64,000 nt of DNA from contig OZ020619.1 in assembly GCA_963971575.1 (NCBI GenBank), positions 606,878 through 670,877 on the forward strand, in the 5' to 3' direction. The notes under the pieces were generated by a model. It was not told the DNA's origin, did no database searches, and saw only the letters and a program-made list of their open reading frames with translations. Source of the stretch: Liopterus haemorrhoidalis (taxonomy: Eukaryota; Arthropoda; Insecta; Coleoptera; Dytiscidae). Below are positions 48,101-56,725 of this stretch, one piece after another. How positions within the stretch are numbered: the stretch's first letter is position 1; the number at the start of each line of letters is the position of its first letter. The translations under genes and the position numbers were made by a program.

Positions 48101-48599
48101 GGCTGGTGACTATGTTTCCAATCCTCCCCCCCGCCCAACGAGGGAGTTCCGCACATGGTTGAGGAAGGGTTCAAGCACTTCCGGCGCCAGACAGAAATAA
48201 AGCTTTCCACTGGCGGCGATAATGCCGGTTATTCGGGTTAATCCCTTAAAAGGGCGCTCCTCCGAAGGGTTGATGGATAGCCAGAACCCAGGTACGTTAG
48301 TGAACCAGCTCTGAATGTGGGAAAGTACGATCTGACACAGGGCATGCGAGTCCAACACCGGTCTCCAGGCCCAGAGACCCCAGGTCGCGACCCCAACCTG
48401 TCCCTCTACCGCACCAACTCCATCCGCGACCCAAAACTCCACGAGAGAAAAAGCAACCCCATGACAAGAATATTTTTAATTTATCACCGAATGCCACCAT
48501 GCAGATGGTTTCCGCAGTTTCCACTTGGGGACAGCAAAAGCATCCTTACTGGGCGCTGAAATTTGCGCCCAATTACTCCTGAAACAAATACTTTACATT

Positions 48600-49200
48600 A
48601 AAAAAAAATTAAATTTATTTCAGCAGGCAGTATTTGATTTTTAAATGTGGGGTTCTCCTTAAATGAACTTAAACGTATTAAATGTTCATGACAGTTTCTT
48701 TAAAATATATTTCATCAAAAATACTAAAACTTCGATATCTTATGAAAAAATAATCTAATCAAAAATTCCTGTTGCACTATTCCAGTTCCCATTAATCTGC
48801 ATTACTTTGGATTTTTTAAAATTATTATTATAATATTAAGGATTTCTAGATCATACCTACGAAATCCTACAAATTAAATTATCATGGACAGACAGACACA
48901 TGAATGATAGTATAAGGGATTTTTGCCTTTTAAGCAATCCTGGTTTCTATTAGTTCACACAATCAAGCGTCTACTGCATTGGATGAATAATAATATTAAA
49001 TTTAAAAAACATAAGACTCACCGAAATTTTTCTTTTGGTTGGAAGACAGCGTCTGCAACTCCTGGAGGAATCTATTTTCTGAACTCCATCATTACGGACC
49101 TCTACTTCTGTCCGTACTGGAACATCTTCCCCGCATTGTCATAGAAACTGCAGAAACAGTCTTTGTGGTGTGCATTCAAATCCCAACCGAGGTTGAATTG
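48600..49200 (-). repeat. Extra segment unique to the right arm
   Basis: Between positions pairing with left-arm 37,079 and 36,840, the right arm holds about 657 bp where the left has about 240. The segment 49,030-49,205 is a diverged direct copy of 47,690-47,830 (both with CTGTCCGTA-TGGAA and GTGTGCATTCAAATCCCA-like runs). Confidence 0.6.
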
Positions 49201-50444
49201 TTACTAATTCTTGTTGAAAACTGCATTGTAAGTTGGGTCCGAGCGTCCGATATGTTGGCGGAAACCGGCCGGACACTTGCCGATATCGTACAATCTCCGG
49301 TAAAATCACTTCCAGAAAATGAGACTGGAAATAAATTATAAATTAAAAAACACATATATTATATCCACGGTTTTACTAAATAAAAACAAAAATATATAAA
49401 ATTTGTTGCAATAATTTTGTCCAATACATTATTTATCTTTAAAATTTCCAAGTTAAAATTATTAAATAAACACCTGCATTTATTGAGCTGAATATTACAA
49501 TGTTAACTTCACTAATGACCTTATCTCTATAATCCTACAAGAATGTGCCAATTAATGACCTCGATTTATGCGACGCAAAACATTAATAAAATATAACAAA
49601 GAAATATTATAAAAAATAGCCAAAAATGCTATAAAAAATCAAACTTTTCAATATTAAGGCCCTAATATTTTAAAATAAATGAACACTCACCTATTTTTGT
49701 TTATTTCCGAAGCCAAGCAACAAGTAGACGCTCAAGGACTCCAACATTTTCCTCGAATTTCTCAATAATATAATTTAAATTTTTATTTCAGTGCCCTTTT
49801 AAATTATTTATTAATCATATTCAGTTCAAAATTCACTATTTTTGCACTATTTTCCAATTACTTTTTGGAAAAATATTCACCGCAAAAAACTGCGTGCTCC
49901 TTCGTTGGGAGCCATAACACAATGACGCCGTGACGTACCAAATATTGCCGATGTGCGCAACATACGAACAGCGATTGGAATTTTTGAAATATCCAGGCCC
50001 ACCAATGTCTTATACACTTAATTTAAAAGAAAATTGATAAAAAAATTTAACATATGTAATTAACAAAGACAATTTTTATAACGGCTATTTTAAATTTGAT
50101 CACATGAAGATGATAAATAAATAAAGATTTGAGTGGAGATTTTTCACAAAAGCGAACGCCTCGACTTAATTAAAACGGATGCTGTTTTAATCTGTATTCA
50201 GGGACTTAAGTAATATCTATACAGGTTGCCATAAGAGCCTTAACAGGATTGGAAATAATTAATAACTAGCTGTCGTGCCCGGCGTCTGTTCCTCCATTTA
50301 CCTCTCCCTCTGCCGCTTATTCCCCTTGCACATCAACTGCTGTTATGATAATTAGGTATAGAGTTCTTATCATTGATACATTTAGGGATTTATTTCCATA
50401 TAATTTTAAACGTTTTCACTTAATTGTAATTGTTTAAAAGAATT

Positions 50445-50530
50445 CGGGTAGCCAAACGTTAAATCGTCTGTACCTGCTACTTGACCGCTGAGCAAGGGCA
50501 TGGACGTGAGTTCAATTCCTGCTTATGTCA
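50445..50530 (+). ncRNA. tRNA-like relic in the right palindrome arm
   Basis: Mirror of 35525-35610: GGGTAGCCAAACGTT, then GAGTTCAATTCC. Too degraded for a functional tRNA. Confidence 0.25.
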
Positions 50531-51192
50531 AATAATTTCTGTAAAAATATTTATACAAATTACAGGCTCTGCTTAGCCGTTCGCAACCGGCTTTAAACTG
50601 TAGGCGCCTTTCTGTGTACGCTAAAAATGGACGTAATACTGACCATATTAGAGTACGTTCATCTTAACTTCATCACAGGGTATCATAAATTACGTCACCA
50701 ATTCTGCGCGAGAAAACAGCTGATCACATTGACGTACATTAGGGTTTTAAACAATTGTTGTGGAAACCAAACACACAAAATCATGTATTTCAAATACATT
50801 TTTACTCATTTTAGTACACGGTATACTAAATTTGCAGCGCTCAATTCCTCCTGAAACAAATACCTTACATTAAAAATAATAATAATAATAATAGTATTTC
50901 AGTAGGCTTTATTAGATTTTTAAATATTCCCCGCAAAAAATCCTTTCAACTGTAACAATTTCCAGTGACGCCGTGACGTAAAAAAAGTTGAGACTTTTGA
51001 AACATTTTGACAAACTTTAAAGAGAAATATACATTTATAATTTAAAATTTGTAAAAAACAACAACATAAATATGCGTTTTCTATTACGATATACGAATTA
51101 ACACAAGTTTATACGTGTTAAATAATATTTTTCGAAACTCAAATTAACATAACCTCAAATTATTTTGAATATTGTTTATTTTTGATTTAAAA

Positions 51193-52314
51193 ATGACAGA
51201 AGAACAACTAAAGCGTGAAATATTAGAGCTTAGAAAACAAATAGAAATAACAGAAGATCAGTTATTTAGTCTGTATGATACTGTACATGTTCAAACTATT
51301 ATGCCACACTATAAAAAAAGAAAATCACTTTTAAATCGTAAAACAAAAGATCCTTACGGAACTGAGGTATTAAAATGTTGCTTTTATGAAAACTTTATGA
51401 AGATTATTATTAAAAAAGATGATGTTATCGTTGCCTTTCCACGTAAAGAAGATAAGTATGGGATTCAAATTAAAAACAACGGAGGTAAAAATTGTTTGAT
51501 AAGTTTTGAAAATGTTTTAAATATGCATAATTTTAGATGATTGTGCTATAACACATTATATGTTACCTGTTTCGGTGAAACCGGAACAATTTATATACAA
51601 TATGAACACAATTCCAACAACTAAAATATCTTACTCCGTCGGACTGGTGCATAGAAGTTTACAGGCGTTTTTCAACAGAAAAGATCAAGTTTCACAACTT
51701 ACGGTAATATTTTCTCAAAATTAAGGGCTGCCACCTTTTCAAATTTCAAAATTCGGAGGTTCAGTAGCCTTTTTTTTAGAAAACTGTATGATCTAAGAAT
51801 ACTAAGTACAACAGACTATTTCGAATTCTATGACTATAGGAAAAATTTGACAAAAACTTACAATATAATTTAAAATTTTTAATGAATAAGGAAGAAAAAA
51901 TTAAAAACTTAACATTAGACAACAAATATCGGTGTCTAATGAAGAAATGCAGAAAGGTGGCAATCCTAGAGATTATTTTTTAAACTAATAAATTTGTTTT
52001 CTTACTTAATAAATATATTACCTTTTTTTTTTTTGTAGGATTACAATGATAGAGTGGGAAAATTATCTGTTTCTCCATGTTGTAAAATAATAAGAATTGA
52101 AATAGAAGTTGAAGCAAAATCAAAAGGTAAAACAAATTCAACAATCATCCTCAGATACAATGATTTAAGTATTCGACCAATGGATGTTCAATTATACTTC
52201 GATGATGGAACAGTTCTGAATGAAAAACGTAAAAATAAGCTATCCGAGAGGTGCAAAGACTTTTTAGTTAAAAATTTGTTAGACGGTTACAAGAACTACT
52301 ACGGTTTCGATTAA
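51193..52314 (+). CDS. CENP-O-like protein, complete, 3 exons
   Basis: Exons 51193-51484, 51537-51703 and 52039-52314 join in phase to 244 residues plus TAA. Intron 1 is only 52 bp and is needed because the frame otherwise stops at 51538. Residues 1-35 (EEQLKREILELRKQIEITED) form a charged coiled coil. A mixed alpha/beta region follows, with HYMLPVSVKPEQF, HRSLQAFFNRKDQ and GKLSVSPCCKIIRIEI. This order parallels CENP-O: coiled coil, RWD fold, a V-P-V/I-x-P stretch, a core helix, then G-x-L-x-x-x-P. In CENP-O the RWD domains pair with CENP-P in the inner kinetochore. Similarity is judged by eye and is moderate. An AATAAA lies at 52609. Confidence 0.6.
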
Positions 52315-52789
52315 TATACCCCGCTGAACATCTTTATCTCGTTAAAGTGATGTAAGTGCCTTCCGAGAGCTTCACTATAGAACGCAAACGCATCTCTACT
52401 TCAGCAAATGTTCTTACCACTCTCTCTGCGGTCTTTGACCCTTTCGTAAACCCTGTATGCATACTTTACACACCTACATTTCTCTATAAAGTACTCAACC
52501 GTCTCACTACAATGAGCTATTGCAGAGTATTAGACTGGATTTTTGAATTTGTTTATTATATATTTAATTAATCATGTAAATATATTTTTATACTGTTTAT
52601 TTATGAAAAATAAAAAATTGCATATTATTTTGTGTAATTAATTTCTTTTAACACATTGTATGGGAACTGAAACAAGTGTTTCTTATGCATTTTAAGTTGA
52701 ATTTATAAAAGATGTCTGTTCAAGGACATATGTCTACCTCAACATTCATGATATTTATATTATCTAGTTTTGAAAATCTAGTTCCCCTT
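52315..52789. other. 3' flank of the CENP-O-like gene
   Basis: Likely 3' UTR to about 52630 with AATAAA at 52609-52614. No further gene. Confidence 0.4.
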
Positions 52790-52849
52790 AAGTGGGTTTT
52801 ACACGATTCAATTTATTGATCAATTAATTGAACTGTGTAAAACCAACTT
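52790..52849. mobile_element. Element family F, minimal 60-bp copy
   Basis: Only the two termini remain, AAGTGGGTTTTACACGATTC and TGTGTAAAACCAACTT, meeting at TTGATCAATTAATTG. The whole 1.6-kb interior of copy 1 is absent. Confidence 0.65.
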
Positions 52850-52854
52850 TAAAC

Positions 52855-52946
52855 CAGTGATGGGCGTTTACACGTAAACTTTAATTGTTTACGTTTACAT
52901 GTAAACTTATGTAAACAATTGGTAAACTTGTCAACAATGTAAACTG
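52855..52946 (+). mobile_element. hAT-type element family G, copy 3 (left end only)
   Basis: Starts CAGTGATGGGCGTTTACACG, matches the first 90 bp of the family and then breaks into the minisatellite. Confidence 0.75.
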
Positions 52947-52947
52947 T

Positions 52948-53140
52948 CACGGAGCAAAAAAAAGGTCATCACCTCCCAAATCCAAGTGAAGAGCAAAAAA
53001 TAGGTCCTCATCTCCCAAATCAAAGTGAAGAGCAAAAAAAAGGTCCTCATCTCCCAAATCAAAGTGAAGAGCAAAAAAAAGGTCCTCATCTCCCAAATCC
53101 AAGTGAAGAGCAAAAAACAGGTCCTCACCTCCCAAATCCA
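52948..53140 (+). repeat. 39-bp minisatellite
   Basis: About five units of GAGCAAAAAAAAGGTCCTCA plus TCTCCCAAATCAAAGTGAA. Unit length is a multiple of three, so several frames stay open on both strands. It is followed by two copies of GGGACAAAATGTTAAAATGC (53147-53219). Confidence 0.8.
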
Positions 53141-53795
53141 AAATGCGGGACAAAATGTTAAAATGCGGGACTTTTGCGGGACGCATCTTAATGCAGGACA
53201 AAATGTTAAAATGCGGGACGAATGGTCACCCTATTTTACAACAAGTATTACGGAATTTTCTATTATACCAGGACCGGGCCGACCGAAATTCTGGTAAAAT
53301 GGGAGATGCACCATTACCCGGAATGTTTAGGCCCCCCAAAAAAATTCTACTACTGCTCTTCAAGCGATTTTCTACTCCCTACTCTTGGAAACGAATTTTC
53401 CGTAAGATGTTAATCTATTTTTTTGATGATAAATTAGTTGGCGCCCCAAAAAATTACTTGCATCCGAGCCCCTTTATGTACAAGACCGACCCTGGGTCAT
53501 AATATTGGTTGTATTTGTATTTGTAAATTTCGTATAAATCCCAGAACCTCCGATTACTAATATAAATAAATAAAAACATATTTTCTGACGTTTGTTGCTA
53601 TGATTTAGCTTAAACAAAAAATGTATAATTTCTGATGTATTGTGTAGTAACGTCAAACGGTGCATTGCAAAAAATTCTTGTAAAAATCCAGTCCAATGGA
53701 CAGGATTATTAATATACAAAAATGAAATTTTGGCTTTTATGAATTTTTTTGAAAACTGAATTCATTAACAAATCTGTGGAAGTGAAATATTAATA

Positions 53796-54528
53796 ATGAG
53801 TTACGATAATCCGGAAGAGCTTAATTATGACTGCAACTATAATATGTTTCTTGCAAAGAACCTTCTTAGCAACTTGAAGGAGGTCAAAGGTAAGTATTTA
53901 ACACAAAAAACACTAAAACACGACACAAATATCACTTTGAAAACATTACGCGCAGCATACATTGTTAGATACTTTTGTATTCTGATTGGCTGGTCACGTG
54001 ACAAGTTTGTTTTTAACTACAGATAGGCAGAAAGCAGTGAAATGGATGCGTAAACTGTCCACTTGTACCGGATCCATCGCAGAAATGAAACTTAGAAACG
54101 ATTTCATGTATTATCTAGTGATAAATATTCAAAATTTTGAATTGCAAACTCCTTTCAATCAAGAACCTCCAGCTGGATCTTTGGCAGATTCTGAACATAT
54201 GCTGGTTCGTATTAATCACCCAGAGGCGAATTAAGACGGATCTAACACCCAAACGGAGCCCCGTTCCGTCAAGGGTCCTTTCTTGGTCCGACTCTATTTT
54301 TTTCGGTACAATTTTCTATTTGTTTGTTTTGTTTCTTAGCCTCGTGGTCAAGAATGTATAACTCCAAGTGCACCAGGTCTACAGGAGGAAGACGAAGAAG
54401 GGGAGGATCAGACTCGTCCTTTCTTGTATCAACATTCTCCTGATGGAGGGGCTTTTCTCGCTTCCCAGCCAATTCCTCGCTGCGGAGCATTTTGTTACCT
54501 CGCTGTTGTGTCCCAGTCTAAAGAATAA
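53796..54528 (+). CDS. Small DUF4485-like protein, complete, 3 exons
   Basis: Exons 53796-53889, 54023-54204 and 54340-54528 join in phase to 154 residues plus TAA. Exon 1 starts MSYDNPEELNYDCNYNMFLA. Exon 2 gives DRQKAVKWMRKLSTC, then MKLRNDFMYYLVINIQ and PFNQEPPAGSL. The pattern (Asp-rich start, R-x-x-x-x-x-W-x-x-KL, RN-x-x-x-x-x-L, PF-x-x-x-PP-x-G-x-L) matches what I know of DUF4485, a domain of unknown function. Exon 3 is acidic (LQEEDEEGEDQ) then hydrophobic. The exon 2 donor (CTG followed by GTTCGT) is weak; reading through would instead end at 54234. AATAAA lies at 54593. The biochemical role is unknown. Confidence 0.65.
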
Positions 54529-54598
54529 TTCCACACTAATTGTCCCAGTACAATAGTTGGCGATGAAAAATTGTTAATAATTGTAAATTTGAAATAAA

Positions 54599-54967
54599 CT
54601 TTTTTTTAATTTAAAACTGTTTCAATACCAGTTCATACAAAATAATTTAAAAAATTAAAATATATTAAATCTCAACATATACCTATATGCGAGTCTCAAT
54701 GAAGATATAAAAGAAGAATTAAATATCTCCCGTGCTAGATAAAATCTCGAAAAAAATCCCATTTCTAGATTTTCCAAGCAGGCTCTATTGTATAAGTCAA
54801 TAAGATTGCAAGGCCAAAGAATTATTGGGCACCAGAACAGACTGAATATTGTAATCCACGAGCGAAGATTTTTTTAAACTGAAATTTTTATCTTTAGTTT
54901 TATTTAAATAAATTTACTAGATTTCGATACATGTGTCACGCTTAAAAATTCAAAAATGTCGCAATTA
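54599..54967. other. Intergenic stretch, nothing assignable
   Basis: AT-rich; no frame or repeat recognised. Confidence 0.3.
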
Positions 54968-55254
54968 TTGGGTTGCTACATAAGTCCGTTTTTTTTCACC
55001 TTTTTTTCAATAAAATATACATTCTAAAAAAAACTTTTACTATCAAATGTACTGTCCATTATTTTCTATCACTTTGGACAAACGCTCAGGCAATTTCATA
55101 AAGCCCTCTCTCCAGAAGGTTCCGTCTTTGCTCTCAAAAATCTGTCCAGGTGAATTTTGATATCGTCCACAGATGCGAAATTTTTTCTGTTAAGGGAATT
55201 TTGTAGAAAGCAGAACAAATGGTAGTCGGATGGTGCGATGTCTGGACCATATGC
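54968..55254 (-). pseudogene. mariner transposase 3' fragment (second lineage)
   Basis: The left end TTGGGTTGCTACATAAGTCC next to TA resembles a mariner terminus. On the minus strand the frame reads GPDIAPSDYHLFCFLQNSLN, which carries the third catalytic Asp, then SVDDIKIHLDRF. After a one-base frame change it gives SKDGTFWREGFMKLPERL to a TGA. Everything 5' of the catalytic Asp stretch is missing. It is distinct from the mauritiana-type copy at 24698, which has lost exactly this part. Confidence 0.75.
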
Positions 55255-55275
55255 TCCGACTACCATTTGTTCCGC
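55210..55275. repeat. 21-bp inverted repeat at the mariner break point
   Basis: GCAGAACAAATGGTAGTCGG is followed 24 bases after its partner base by an inverse copy with one mismatch (55255-55275). The right copy is the transposase sequence folded back, so it marks a rearrangement junction. Confidence 0.65.
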
Positions 55276-55298
55276 TCTTGAGTGTCACTTCTCAACAA

Positions 55299-56088
55299 TA
55301 GAGCATAATAGTGTGTCGTCATATACATGTGCTGCCATCTGAGAGATGAGTCCTTTGGAAGTTTTTGCCTGGTTTAAAATACATGTGACATTACTTTTGT
55401 TATCTTAATATTATGAATATTTTCAATTTTGGAGCAAAAAATATGTATTTTTGATAAATATATACTAATATATACAGTCCAGATACTTTATATTATAGAA
55501 TAATGATTTTATAAATATATAAATAAGGATTCGAAGATATATTTATAGGTTACGTTTTTAAATAATGTGAAAATCGAAATATCTTTAGTATTTATTTAAT
55601 TAACACTAAGTAATCGTTAATATTTTGTTTTAGAATGCATAATGGTGTATTGTTTTGCTCCAAATTGTAACCATTACAGCTACATTCTTAATTGCAAATT
55701 TTTGTTTTTTGACAGATAAAAATAAAAAACAATAATGGATAAAATAAAAACAACATATTGTTCCTTCAAACCATTTAGATATGGCATACACACTTATTGC
55801 TATGTTACTTGCCATAATAACGATTATTAACGTAAAATTTTCAAAATTAACCTGCAAAATAATATTCTGCAAAAATAATGACATATTAAATTATAATGTA
55901 TAAAATAAGAATTATAATAAATAAATATTGACTTGTAGTTTCGATGTGAAGCACTCTCTTACTTTGAAAACTTAATTTATATTTCCAAAATACAATTTAA
56001 CAAAAAAACAACATGCTAAATTCAAATAAAAGGAATCCAGTCGCGAGGCGGCAGCACTGAATCCCATTTTGTGACGTAGTTACTAATA
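55299..56088 (-). mobile_element. THAP-carrying element family M, copy 2
   Basis: Inverse copy of 28839-29636. Immediately to its left, TGTCACTTCTCAA (55284-55296) is a solo family K/H terminus. Immediately to its right, family H copy 2 begins, so M2 probably inserted at or into an H-type element. Confidence 0.65.
55642..55719 (+). pseudogene. THAP domain remnant in element M2
   Basis: A 25-residue frame MVYCFAPNCNHYSYILNCKF with a short tail and TAA; truncated version of 29190-29297. Confidence 0.5.
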
Positions 56089-56090
56089 CG

Positions 56091-56510
56091 AAGCACCTCT
56101 AGTGAGATTTTGAGAAACTGACAGGTGGAGGATAGTCGAGTTTGTTTACTGTTGTTTTCATAGCGAGCTTTTAAAAAATGTCTTTAAAATTGCAAGAAAA
56201 AATTAAATGTAATGTGAATTATTGTGTTTATCTTTGCAATGCAAAAGTAGGTCGTGATAGAGACTTAAGTTTTCATCGTGTTCCGAAACGTGGCAAAAAA
56301 GCCTTATTACCTTCAACTATAACCCTAGAGGTTACTTGGGCACTGAGAAATCGGAAAATTTCATTTAACGCAACCCTCATATTGAATAATAAATTAATTT
56401 TAATAAATATCACATGAAGATACCATTGAACCTGTCAAAAATATCCTATCTGCGTCAGCCATGATGTACAATGCAGTGGCGCCTCTATCGGTAGTGTCAG
56501 ATGCCAATAG
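56091..56510 (+). mobile_element. THAP-carrying P-like element family H, copy 2
   Basis: Same body as 12789-13236 (CACCTCTAGTGAGATTTTGA to GTAGTGTCAGATGCCAATAG). The left terminus is replaced by the M2 boundary. Confidence 0.6.
56178..56417 (+). pseudogene. THAP zinc-finger remnant in element H2
   Basis: A frame of 79 residues starts MSLKLQEKIKCNVNYCVYLC, then LSFHRVPKRGKK. The last 38 residues have no THAP features and differ from H1, so they are out-of-context translation. Confidence 0.5.
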
Positions 56511-56725
56511 TCAATTTCCGAACTGCCGTAGAATAACATGTATACCACCTAAATTTGTATCTTTATTTATTTATTGTTATACTTTTGTTCAAATAAAAAC
56601 ATGTTTTAAAAAAATTCTGTTGTCACATAATCACTTCATAGTTACAATAATAATAATAATATAGTTATTGTATTTGAAAATACAATAAATATATTTAAAT
56701 ACAATGTCGCAGAGACTAGCTGGAC

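Larger units (their letters stand above)
43500..51066 (-). repeat. Right arm of the ~16-kb inverted duplication
   Basis: Inverse counterpart of the left arm. Differences include indels at about 46,800-46,950, scattered substitutions outward of about 46,600, and an extra block of about 410 bp at 48,600-49,200. It ends 126 bp before the start codon of the CENP-O-like gene. No target-site duplication is visible between the two outer flanks. Confidence 0.93.

Noticed and set aside
34988..51066. A Polinton/Maverick transposon
   Set aside because: The size and inverted ends fit loosely, but no polymerase, integrase, ATPase or capsid-type coding was seen and no 6-bp target duplication is visible.
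51172..51540. Single-exon 122-codon reading of the CENP-O-like first exon
   Set aside because: Reading through the 52-bp intron gives an AT-rich tail and a stop; splicing at 51484/51537 restores a long in-phase product.
53143..53502. 119-codon frame after the 39-bp minisatellite
   Set aside because: Begins within short tandem repeats, no similarity or splice context, overlaps other open frames.
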